Shown: positions 50,067 to 59,858 of the stretch, in pieces
Layout of the letters: each line of letters begins with the position of its first letter
Numbering within the stretch: position 1 is the first letter of the stretch
Assembly (NCBI GenBank): GCA_029945375.1
Contig: CM057064.1
Span: 186,001 to 250,000 of the forward strand
DNA from: Agaricus subrufescens
Lineage: Eukaryota; Basidiomycota; Agaricomycetes; Agaricales; Agaricaceae
Direction: 5' to 3'
Length of the DNA stretch: 64,000 nt
Program-made: the position numbers and the translations under genes
The notes under the pieces: generated by a model
Told to the model about the DNA's origin: nothing
The model's input: only the letters and a program-made list of their open reading frames with translations
The model's database searches: none

Positions 50067-51191
50067 ATGAGCACAGACGAACACGAACTATTTGGAATCG
50101 ATTTCGAAACCCTATTCTTCGAAGGACATCACAGCGGAAACAGATTTGAACCCCTCAGACAAGAGGACAACCACAAAACAGAAGAGGAAAACGCAACACT
50201 GGAACCAGAAGAACCCAAACCAACAATTGTGCCAAAGAACACACCACTTGATGAAGAACTCAACCGACTAGCAAAGGAACTCAAAGAACTCGAACTGAAA
50301 GAAATGACGAGCAACGCCACTGAACCCCGAACCACTGCTCAAATTGACCATAAGGCTCTCCTCGACCCCGGGATCTTCGATGGAGACAGGAAGAAATTCA
50401 ACAACTGGTGGAGAGGACTGGAGATTTTCCTCCACTTCCACAAACTCCAAGACTCTGACTCCTGAATCCTCATCACCACCAACTGCCTCAAAGGAGAGAC
50501 CCCAGGATGGTTCGCCAAAAACTGGGAAAACAGGGTCCTCAGATCCGAGGACACTGCAGACTGGAAAACCTTCTCCAAGGAAATAGTGACTGCCTTTTCT
50601 CCTGGAGATGAGAAGGAAATCGCCAAAGATAAAATCGAAAACTTCAAACAAGGAAACTCCCACACTCACGACTTCCTGGTCAAATTTACCACCTTGGTTA
50701 GTCAATCAAAGACCAGTCAAGACCACGCCCTCTACCTCTTAAAAAACCACACCAGATCCGACATCATTCATACCATTTTGGGTTACCCCCCCTCAATGAT
50801 CCCTACCAATCTAAAAGGATGGATCACCGCTATAGGATCTGTTGGAAAAGGATGGGAAGCCACAGAAAAGAGACGTGACCAACACACTGCCACTGGAGTC
50901 ACTTACGGAGGAACTGGACAACCCATGGAGATAGGAGCTAGAAAGCTAGAATGGGACGAAAAAGGAAGGCCCAAATGCCTTAAATGCGGCAAATTCGGCC
51001 ACATCAAGAAGGAATGCCAATCCAGAAACATTAAATCCAACACTGAATGCTACAACTGCGGCAAACTGGGTCACATCACCAAAGTGTGCCGGAGCCCAAA
51101 GAAACAACAAACTAAGATTCGTGTCATCACCAACGGAGAACAAGGAATGGTCGAAGAAGTCAAAGAGGATTTTCCCCAAGGTTTGGAGTAG
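50067..51191 (+). pseudogene. gag: Outer gag, one nonsense codon
   Basis: The start MSTDEHELFGIDFETLFFEG matches the inner gag. A capsid-like region follows and two CCHC zinc knuckles (CLKCGKFGHIKKEC, CYNCGKLGHITKVC). A TGA at 50463-50465 interrupts the frame where the inner copy has a lysine codon. Confidence 0.88.
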
Positions 51192-51274
51192 GCACGAACT
51201 CATGAACCAATGTAACTAGTCATATGAAGAATCGATATATTTGCCCACAAAAATGACCATCGAAGTGACTAGGA

Positions 51275-52958
51275 GTGCAGGAACTAATTCTCGAACCCAA
51301 AATCACGAAACCCAACGGACAAACCTTCTCGGCCAAAACCATGCTCAACTCTGGATGCACCCACACTTGCATCGATAAAAGGACCATCAACAAAGAACGC
51401 ATTCCAACTCACAAACTCAATAAACCCATACTGGCAACAAACGCAGACGGAACCCCAAGCGGAAAAGAACCCATAACTAAATTTGTAAACCTGGACCTGA
51501 ACATTGAAGGACACCAAGAATCAATTGACGCAGTAGTCACGGAACTAGACTCAGCAGACATCTTCATTGGGCACGACTGGCTAATGAAACATAACCTGGA
51601 AATTGATTGGAACAAAGGAACAGTAACCTTCTCCCGATGCCCACCAGAATGCTCCATCCAACACACCAATTTCCACCTACCAGAACACTTACGACGGCTA
51701 CAAACCAACTGGGAGAACTTTGAAGAAGAAAAGGAACCTGACCCAACAAACCCGATGGATCTACCCAATTACATGCGACCTTACACCCACCTATTCAACA
51801 AGAAGAACTTCGATAAACTTCCCGAACAGACACAATGGGACCACGAGGTCAACTTGCTCCCAAACGCACCCAGCGACATATCAGCTAAGGTGTACGAAAT
51901 GACGCCCAAGGAAGAAATTGAACTAAACAAATTTCTGGACAAAAACCTGGCCACCCAACGAATCAGACCTTCTAAAAGCCCCTACGCCGCCCCATGCTTC
52001 TTTGTTCCCAAAAAAGACGGATCCCTTCACCTATGCCAAGACTACAGGAAACTCAACAAAGTAACAGTAAAAGACAAAACCCCGCTCCCACTTATCAGCA
52101 AAGTCATTGGAAAGCTCAAACATGCCAAATACTTCAATAAGCTCGATATCATCTGGGGATACAACAACATGCGAATCAAAGAAGGAGACGAATGGAAAGG
52201 CGCTATCCTCACCAACCACGGACTTTTTGAGCCAACAGTAATGTTCTTCGGAATGTGCAACTCCCTGGCCACCTTTTCCCGCTGGATGACTACCATTTTC
52301 CAAGAAATGATCCAAGACGGCTCCCTAGTCAACTACATCGACGACTTCACCATCCCTGCCGACTCTCTCAAAGAATTGGAAGAATGAACCATACGATTCC
52401 TGAAAATCGCAGATGAAAACAACCTATGCTTCAAAAGAACCAAGTGTGAATTCAATGCAACCAAAATCTCAATGCTGGGAACTGTCATCGGCGACGGGCA
52501 AGCAAGCATGGAGACCGAGAAGGTGGAATCAGTCCGGAACTGGAAGATCCCAACCTGCATCAAAGACGTCAAAAAATTCCTGGGATTTGCTAACTTCTAC
52601 AGACATTTCATCCAAGACTTTAGCAGCATCGCAGCTCTGCTCAATGCCTTGAAAGGGGGTAAGGACCCCAAACCATGGAACTGGTCCCAAAAAGAGCAAA
52701 ATGCCTTCGAAACCATTAAAACCACCATCACCAATGAACCTGTACTAGCCCTACCCGATAACGAAGGACAATTCTGACTAGAAACCGACGCATCGAATGT
52801 TGGAATCAGAGCAGTACTCTCGCAAGAACAACGAGGGAAATGGCACCCAATCGCCTTCATGTCAAAATCACTCACGGATGCCAAAAAGAACTACGAAATC
52901 TATGACAAAGAACTACTAGCAATAGTCAAGGCCATAAAGAACTGGAGACACTACCTAC
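51275..52958 (+). pseudogene. pol: Outer pol, 5' part: protease, RT, start of RNase H
   Basis: The protease motif reads MLNSGCTHTCID, so the catalytic Asp of D-S-G is changed to Asn (codon 51347-51349). RT shows PYAAPCFFVPKKDGSLHLCQ, KLDIIWGYNNMRI and the active-site VNYIDDF. In-frame TGA codons lie at 52385-52387 and 52775-52777. RNase H ([16 protein letters not shown]) runs up to KNWRHYL, where the inner element entered. The frame is -1 relative to gag. Confidence 0.88.
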
Positions 52959-53272
52959 TGTTACGATCTATTTCTGTTATCGGTCCCCTGACCCAGGCCC
53001 ACATGTTACCGCTCCACAACCATATGCTACCATTACCGTATCTGCGTATATGTTCCCATGTTTACTCAGCCATGTTCTCACCGTTAGTCAGACACCTCGG
53101 GTATACTTACTCAGCCCGACTTCTCCTTCTATTATTAGGTAGTCGACTCTTCTATAAGTAGCGTAGTTATACTCTGTATTCCTTACGCTTTACCAACTCG
53201 CTATATTCCCTTATCGCTCTCAAGTCTTTGCCTTAAGTTGCAACCTGAGCTAATCGCTATAAGGTCGTAACA
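52959..53272 (+). repeat. 5' LTR of inner element (314 bp)
   Basis: Begins TGTTACGA and ends TCGTAACA; TATAAGTAGCG promoter box near 53152. It shares its 3' half with the outer LTR but differs in the 5' half (U3). Confidence 0.93.
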
Positions 53273-53352
53273 TTTGGTAAAGCGTCGTAAAGCTCACCTT
53301 GCAGGAAGACCTCTAGTCATTGAGGCAGGAAACCACGAAGGCTCAATAGTAT

Positions 53353-54480
53353 ATGAGCACGGACGACACCGACCAACTAGGAATCGATTTTGAAACCCTA
53401 TTCTACGAAGGGCACCGAGCCGGAAACAGATTTGAACCCCTCAGACAAGAGGAAGAACAAGACCAGTCATCAGAAAACGAGGAACCAGAAGAACACGAAC
53501 CCGAAGGACCAGAACCAGTAGCCGTAGCGCCAAACACACCACTCGACGAAGAACTCAACCGACTAGCTAAGGAACTCGAAGAACTCGAACTCAAAGAAAT
53601 GGCGACCAGCACCACCGAACCCAGAACCAAGATCGACCACAAAGCCCTCATCGACCCCGGATACTTCGAGGGAGACAGAAAGAAATTCAACGACTGGTGG
53701 AGAGGAATAGAAGTATACCTTACCTTCCACCAATATCAAGATTCGAACTCCAAGATCCTCATCGCCACCAACCGTCTCCGCGGAGAAATCCCGGGATGGT
53801 TCGCTAAACACTGGGAGGACAAGGTTATCAAATCCGACGACACCGCAGACTGGAACACTTTTTCTCAGGAAATAGTAGACGCTTTCTCACCCGGAAACGA
53901 AAAGGAGATCGCCAAAGAAAAGATCGAAACGTACAAGCAAGGAAACACCCACACCAACGACTTCCTGGTCAAATTCACCGCTCTCATTAGTCAATCTGGA
54001 ACCAACGAGGATCACGCGCTCTATCTTTTAAAGAACCATACCAGACCCGACATCATTCACACCATATTGGGATACCCACCGTCCTCTATTCCCACCTCTC
54101 TCAAAGGATGGATCGCTGCCATAGGATCTGTCGGAAAAGGATGGGAATCTACCGAAAAACGAAGAAACGATCAACGCACCGCCACGGGCGTCACTTATGG
54201 AGGAAATGGACAACCCATGGAAATAGGAGCCAGAAAGCTGGAATGGGATGCAAACGGAAGGCCGAAATGCCTCAAATGCGGAAAGTTCGGACACATTAAG
54301 AAGGAATGCCGAGGAGGATCGGGAAGATCCAACATCGAATGCTATAATTGTGGCAAACCCGGCCACATCGCCAAAGTATGCCGAAGCCCCAAGAAACAAA
54401 CCAAGATTCGCGCTATTACCACCGGAGAAGAAGGAACAGCCGAAGAAACTCAACAGGATTTTCCCAAAGGTTCGGAGTAG
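53353..54480 (+). CDS. gag: Inner gag polyprotein, intact
   Basis: 375 residues forming the particle that packages element RNA. An acidic N-terminus (MSTDDTDQLGIDFETLFYEG and a Glu/Pro-rich stretch) is followed by a helix LNRLAKELEELELKEMA and the capsid fold region (DRKKFNDWWRGIEVYLTFHQ, EIPGWFAKHWEDK, ALYLLKNHTRPDIIH). Two CCHC knuckles follow: CLKCGKFGHIKKEC and CYNCGKPGHIAKVC. The TAG stop lies at 54478-54480. The pol frame overlaps the last 133 bases, so pol must be reached by a -1 shift or another bypass. Confidence 0.92.
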   Translation: MSTDDTDQLGIDFETLFYEGHRAGNRFEPLRQEEEQDQSSENEEPEEHEPEGPEPVAVAPNTPLDEELNRLAKELEELELKEMATSTTEPRTKIDHKALIDPGYFEGDRKKFNDWWRGIEVYLTFHQYQDSNSKILIATNRLRGEIPGWFAKHWEDKVIKSDDTADWNTFSQEIVDAFSPGNEKEIAKEKIETYKQGNTHTNDFLVKFTALISQSGTNEDHALYLLKNHTRPDIIHTILGYPPSSIPTSLKGWIAAIGSVGKGWESTEKRRNDQRTATGVTYGGNGQPMEIGARKLEWDANGRPKCLKCGKFGHIKKECRGGSGRSNIECYNCGKPGHIAKVCRSPKKQTKIRAITTGEEGTAEETQQDFPKGSE

Positions 54481-57400
54481 GCACGAACTCACGAACCAAT
54501 GTATCTAGCCGTATGAGAAATCGATATGTTTGCCCTCAGAAACGACTAGGAGTGCAGGAGTTAATACTCAAACCGGAAATCACCAAACCCAATGGAGAAA
54601 CGTTCCAAGCCAAAACCATGCTCGACTCAGGATGCACCCACACTTGTATCGACAAACGAACCGTCCATAAACAGAAAATCCCCACCCATAAACTCGACCA
54701 TCCCATCCAAGCAACCAACGCCGACGGAACCCCGAGCGGAAAAGAACCCATCACCAAATTCGTCAACCTGGATCTAAACATAGAAGGACACCAAGAAACT
54801 ATCGACGCGGTCGTAGCCGAACTGGACTCGGCGGACATCTTCATTGGACATGATTGGTTAACCAAACACAACCCGGAAATCGACTGGAATCGAGGAACTG
54901 TAACCTTCTCAAGATGCCCACCCGAATGCTCAATCAGACACACCAACTTCTCACTGCCGGAACACCTACGACGCCTCCAAACCAAATGGGAAGACTTCGA
55001 AGAAGAAAAAGAACCCGACCCGACCAACCCCCTAGACCTACCTGAATACATGAGACCGTACACCCACCTTTTCAACAAAAAGAACTTCGACAAACTACCA
55101 AAACGAACCCAATGGGACCACGAGGTCAACCTACTCCCGGACGCCCCAAATGAAATCGACGCAAAGGTCTACGAAATGACTCCGAAGGAGGAAATCGAGC
55201 TCAACAAATTCCTGGACGAAAACCTGGCCTCTAACCGAATCCGACCATCCAAAAGCCCTTACGCCGCCCCGTGCTTCTTTGTACCTAAAAAAGACGGATC
55301 TCTACGGTTATGTCAAGACTATCGGAAGCTCAACGAAGTTACTATCAAGGACAAAACCCCCCTACCACTCATTAGCGAAGTCATCGGAAAGCTTAAACAC
55401 GCCAAATACTTCAACAAGCTCGACATCATCTGGGGATACAACAACGTAAGGATTAAAGAAGGAGACGAATGGAAAGGCGCAATCTTAACCAACAGAGGAC
55501 TATTCGAACCCACGGTAATGTTTTTCGGAATGTGCAACTCCCCTGCAACCTTCTCTCGGTGGATGACCACCATATTCCGCGAAATGATCCAAGACGGTTC
55601 CCTGGTCAACTACATAGACGATTTCGCCATTCCTGCCGACTCAATCCCTGAACTGGAAGAACGAACACTATGATTCCTAAAAAAAGCGGACGAGAACAAT
55701 CTATGCTTCAAACGAACCAAATGCGAATTTAATGCAACTAAAATCTCGATGCTCGGAACGGTTATAGGAGACGGTCAAGCAAGCATGGAAACGGAAAAAG
55801 TCGAATCGGTCCGGAACTGGAAAACACCAACCTGTGTAAAGGACATCAAATGGTTCATAGGATTCGCAAACTTCTACTGATGCTTTATTCAAGACTTTAG
55901 CACTCTTGCTGCACTGCTCAATGCCTTGAAGGGAGGTAAGACCCCAAAACCTGGAAATGGACCTCCGAGGAACAAAACGCTTTCGAAGCCATCAAAACCG
56001 CCATTACCAACGAACCCGTCCTAGCCCTACCAGACAACGAAGGAAAATTCAGACTCGAGACCGACGCATCCAATGTAGGAATCGGAGCAGTTCTATCCCA
56101 GGAACAAGAAGGAAAATGGCACCCAGTCGCCTTCATGTCCAAAGCCCTCACCGACGCAGAAAAGAACTACGAGATCTACGACAAAGAACTCCTTGCCATA
56201 GTCAAAGCAATCAAGAACTGGAGACACTATCTGCTAGACGCCAAACATCAATTCGAAATCTGGACCGACCACGAAAACCTAAAATACTTCCGAGAACCCC
56301 AGAAACTCAACGCCCGACAAGCCCGATGGTACCTCATGCTACAAGAATATGACTACGTACTCCGACATATCCCAGGAAAAACCAACGTCAAAGCAGACAT
56401 CCTCTCTAGACTCTTCAGACATGAAACCGAAGAAGATACCCCCAAAATCGAGATGTTCAAAGACCGCATGATAATCAGAACCTTATCCGAATTACCCACG
56501 TCGCTAGAAATAACCCTCCTCCAGAACCGAAACTTCAGCATCTCCACGGACTCCCACATCTTAAACGCAATCCGAAACTCCCCGAAACCCGAACACCGCG
56601 TAACTCAGGAGAAAAGCAAACGACCTGAACTATTTTGGGAAGAAAATGGAATCACCTATCGAAATGGAAAAATCTACGTCCCAGACGAACCGAAACTTCG
56701 AGAAACTATTCTACTCGACCACCATAATCCACCCGACATCGGACACCCCGGAACTTACCGCATGCTCGAACTCCTAAAACGAACCTTCTGGTGGCCCACC
56801 ATCAAGACTGACGTCAAACGATTCGTGAAAGGATGCACGGAATGCCAAAGGAACAAGATCATTCGTCAACCAGGTCACATCGCACTCAATCCACTACCGA
56901 TCCCCGAACTCCCCTGGCAAGAAATCTCCATTGACATGATCGGACCCCTACCTAAATCTGAGGAACACGACGCCATACTAGTCATAGTCGATCGATTTTC
57001 CAAAATGATTCACCTTATCCCCACCGAAACCTCTCTCACATCAAAACAGCTAGCTGAAATCTACAAGAAAGAAGTCTGGCGCATTCATGGAATTCCCAAG
57101 CGTATTATTAGCGACCGAGGACCCCAGTTTGCATCAAAATTCATGAAAGAACTCTGCACTGCGCTAGGTATCGAAAGAAACCTATCCACCGCATACCACC
57201 CGCAAACCGATGGACAAACGGAAAGGATTAACCAAGAAGTGGAATCATACCTACGCAATTTCGTCAACTACAAACAAAACGACTGGGCAAAATGGCTTCC
57301 CACCGCCGAATTCCAGTACAACGACAAAACCCACGCTGCCACCAAACAAACCCCGTTCTTCTTGACATATGGAACTCACCCTTGGAAAGGAAACCTCACC

Positions 57401-57964
57401 GTTAACTCGGCAAACCCACTCGCCAGCGAATTCGCCTCGGAACTAGCGAAAACCCGAGAAGAAGCCCGAAACGCTCTGGAAGATTACAACCAAACCATGT
57501 CTGAAAGAGGAAACCTGAAACGGCAGAAACCTTCCCTATCCAAAGGAGATCTCGTCTTCTTAGAAGCAAGTAACATACGATCAAACCGCCCTTCCGGAAA
57601 AATGGACAACAAAAGATACGGCCCCTTCGAGATTCTAGAACCAGTTGGAAACACCTCGTTCCGCCTAAAATTACCTGAAACTTGGGCAATCCACGACGTT
57701 TTCCATTCTTCACTCCTCACCAAATTCATTCCACCCGAATTCGAATGTCAGAAAACTGCCCCACCGCCGCCACCGGACATTATTAACAACAAAGAAGAAT
57801 ACGAAGTTGAGGAAATCCGAGGACACCAAAAGAAAGGCCGAGGCATACAATACCTGGTACACTGGAAAGGATACGACAACTCCGAGGACACATGGCAATC
57901 CGCAGCAGATCTTGAGAACGCCAAGGATATTCTGGACAAGTACCGAACCGACAACAACCTATAA
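54348..57964 (+). pseudogene. pol: Inner pol: protease, RT, RNase H, integrase, chromodomain; broken
   Basis: Protease MLDSGCTHTCID keeps its Asp. RT has KLDIIWGYNNVRI and VNYIDDF. TGA codons at 55671-55673 and 55878-55880 stand at Arg positions of the outer copy, and a one-base deletion near 55940 shifts the frame. From about 55960 one frame runs to 57964: RNase H ([18 protein letters not shown]), the integrase with H2C2 finger (HHNPPDIGHPGTYR, CTECQRNK) and DDE triad (SIDMIGPLP, IISDRGPQF, TDGQTERINQEVE). The C-terminal chromodomain reads EYEVEEIRGHQKKGRG, YLVHWKGYDNSEDTWQ. Chromodomains guide integration to heterochromatin marks. Confidence 0.92.
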
Positions 57965-57967
57965 AAG
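57960..57967 (+). promoter_or_regulatory. TATAAAAG box at the pol stop, before inner ORF-X
   Basis: TATAAAAG overlaps the pol stop codon, 58 bp before the ORF-X start. The outer copy has TATAAAGG at the same place. The block GGTATAGCAT...GAAGAAGACATC before the ATG is also conserved. Confidence 0.5.
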
Positions 57968-58024
57968 GAATATCGTTTCTCTGCCAACGGTATAGCATTC
58001 GTCTATTGGTTCGAAGAAGACATC

Positions 58025-58453
58025 ATGAGCAATCAACAAAACACCGCCGACGCCTCCACCACCAACTCCACCAACCGCGAGGCCTACCACGACCTCATCA
58101 TCGATTCTTTCCGCAGTTCCGCCAAACGTGAGCTGTTGGAGATCCTCGCGGCGGTAACCGACGTGGATAACCGCTACGCACACACCTACTTCCCCCTCGT
58201 CCTCGACCGACCCACCGGAGTAAACGCTCCAACCATCGAGGAGAGAGACCATATGACCAAGGTCATGAGAACGGAGAGGATGCTGATTAAGAAAATCAGA
58301 GCTAAATTGGAAGCGATGGAGAACGATCTGGTAGATCTCACCAAGGAGATAAACCCGAATGCCCTCGGATGGGCCGCTAATGGAGGAACGTGGGAGAATG
58401 GATGGGTACCGCAAGATGTGGCGCAACCCGATGAAGATAACCAGCAACAGTAA
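58025..58453 (+). CDS. ORF-X (inner): unknown accessory protein of the element
   Basis: 142 residues, ATG 60 bp after the pol stop. The N-terminus is Asn/Thr-rich (MSNQQNTADASTTNSTN). The core is helical (AYHDLIIDSFRSSAKRELLE, ILAAVTDVDNRYAHTYFP) and continues through EERDHMTKVMRTERMLIKKI to a Glu/Asp coil DLTKEINPNA and a Trp/Gly tail ENGWV. No signal peptide, membrane span, zinc finger or recognised domain. The outer copy has a clear homologue at the same place, so it belongs to the element. It occupies the position where some retroelements carry env, but does not look like an envelope protein. Confidence 0.75.
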   Translation: MSNQQNTADASTTNSTNREAYHDLIIDSFRSSAKRELLEILAAVTDVDNRYAHTYFPLVLDRPTGVNAPTIEERDHMTKVMRTERMLIKKIRAKLEAMENDLVDLTKEINPNALGWAANGGTWENGWVPQDVAQPDEDNQQQ

Positions 58454-58483
58454 TCAGTTGCCTAATCGGGAGGAGAAAAGTAG

Positions 58484-58490
58484 TATAAAA
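58484..58490 (+). promoter_or_regulatory. TATAAAA box before inner ORF-Y
   Basis: TATAAAA lies 81 bp before the ORF-Y ATG, followed by pyrimidine-rich sequence with CTGCCCAACATTTC. The outer copy repeats the arrangement. Confidence 0.5.
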
Positions 58491-58570
58491 TTCAATCCGT
58501 TTGTCGCTTTTCATCCAATCTGCCCAACATTTCTCTCTCAAAGTACATCCCTCTCCTCGAAGCTCTAGTT

Positions 58571-59509
58571 ATGAACCCCTCTGCCCAACCCTCTGTCTCC
58601 GCTGCCCAACCCTCCATTCCCCCTCACATCCATCCCCTCTTCGATCAACGCCCTCACGAAGACTACCTCTCCTCCGTCTACAACATCAACGAACGCCGCA
58701 CCCACCTCCTCAGACTCCTCCACGCCCTGGGATACACCCGCAACCTAGGAAAAACCCTGCACGAGACCGCCACCAACATACACACCACTTGCCTCACCGC
58801 CGTTCAACCGATCCGTACTGTCATCGGACATGATGACGACTTCCACACTGAATTCGGAGCCGTCATGAAGAACCTCGCCCACATCATTCCCATGAACATC
58901 GAATATCGTTCCCACAAAATGTGCTGCGCCATTATCGACCACCTCCGTGCCCTCCCTGACGTAGGAAATGAAGAAACCCGAAACGCCGCCAAACGAATGA
59001 TCGATACCTATCAGAAGTTCGCCCCCACCAGACCCGCTTCCCCAGAACCCGAACAGGAACCCGAAGAACCTCTCCCAGTTCCCAACTACACCACCGTCAT
59101 GCGCGATCGGATGGATGAAGATTCCGATAAGGAAAATATTCCCCCCGCACCGACCAAGCAAGTCAAAGTTTGCAACATCGCCGACCCCGACATTCTCGAT
59201 GAAATGATCAAATTGAAAACCTATCTCCGACACATTCCCCCTTTCGCCAACCCTACCGAATTTGCTATTCCCTTCAACTACACCTTTGCTCACGGTGGAG
59301 AAATCGAATATCGCCCCGCATACTGGACCGTCATACTCTCCGCATTGTTGAAAAACTACGGTACCGAAGACCGATACAAAGGAGAACAAGTCCGCTACGT
59401 CAAATCCGGCAACGACAATGCCCCCCACTTTATCGGTTGGAGCGAAAAGACCAACAAGTGGATAATCGCCGATAAGAAGGCCAAGTTACTCCTCGCACTC
59501 ACCGATTGA
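58571..59509 (+). CDS. ORF-Y (inner): unknown accessory protein of the element
   Basis: 312 residues of no recognised family. The N-terminal half is helical (RRTHLLRLLHALGYTRNLGK, NIEYRSHKMCCAIIDHLRAL). A Pro/Glu-rich linker (TRPASPEPEQEPEEPLP) leads to MDEDSDKENIPP, a segment almost unchanged in the outer copy. The C-terminal half (LKTYLRHIPPFANPTEFAIP, YWTVILSALLKNYG) closes with DNAPHFIGWSEKTNKWIIAD. No signal peptide or membrane span. It ends 35 bp before the 3' LTR. Intact in both element copies although their pol genes are broken. Function unknown. Confidence 0.75.
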   Translation: MNPSAQPSVSAAQPSIPPHIHPLFDQRPHEDYLSSVYNINERRTHLLRLLHALGYTRNLGKTLHETATNIHTTCLTAVQPIRTVIGHDDDFHTEFGAVMKNLAHIIPMNIEYRSHKMCCAIIDHLRALPDVGNEETRNAAKRMIDTYQKFAPTRPASPEPEQEPEEPLPVPNYTTVMRDRMDEDSDKENIPPAPTKQVKVCNIADPDILDEMIKLKTYLRHIPPFANPTEFAIPFNYTFAHGGEIEYRPAYWTVILSALLKNYGTEDRYKGEQVRYVKSGNDNAPHFIGWSEKTNKWIIADKKAKLLLALTD

Positions 59510-59544
59510 TGCTTCTCGGTGCTCGAAGCCTGAACGGAGGGTGA

Positions 59545-59858
59545 TGTTACGATCTATTTCTGTTATCGGTCCCCTGACCCAGGCCCACATGTTACCGCTC
59601 CACAACCATATGCTACCATTACCGTATCTGCGTATATGTTCCCATGTTTACTCAGCCATGTTCTCACCGTTAGTCAGACACCTCGGGTATACTTACTCAG
59701 CCCGACTTCTCCTTCTATTATTAGGTAGTCGACTCTTCTATAAGTAGCGTAGTTATACTCTGTATTCCTTACGCTTTACCAACTCGCTATATTCCCTTAT
59801 CGCTCTCAAGTCTTTGCCTTAAGTTGCAACCTGAGCTAATCGCTATAAGGTCGTAACA
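59545..59858 (+). repeat. 3' LTR of inner element (314 bp)
   Basis: Same length as, and no difference by eye from, the 5' LTR at 52959. It is preceded by the purine tract GAACGGAGGGTGA, the expected plus-strand primer. Confidence 0.93.

Noticed and set aside
58745..59428. 227-codon minus frame opposite ORF-Y
   Set aside because: Gly/Val/Phe-rich with no conservation in the outer copy; ORF-Y on the plus strand is the conserved one.
58025..59509. ORF-X and ORF-Y as an envelope gene
   Set aside because: Neither has a signal peptide, membrane span, cleavage site or Cys pattern expected of an envelope glycoprotein.
59541..59747. 68-codon plus frame in the LTR, also at 52965-53161
   Set aside because: It lies wholly inside the LTR and simply repeats because the LTR repeats.
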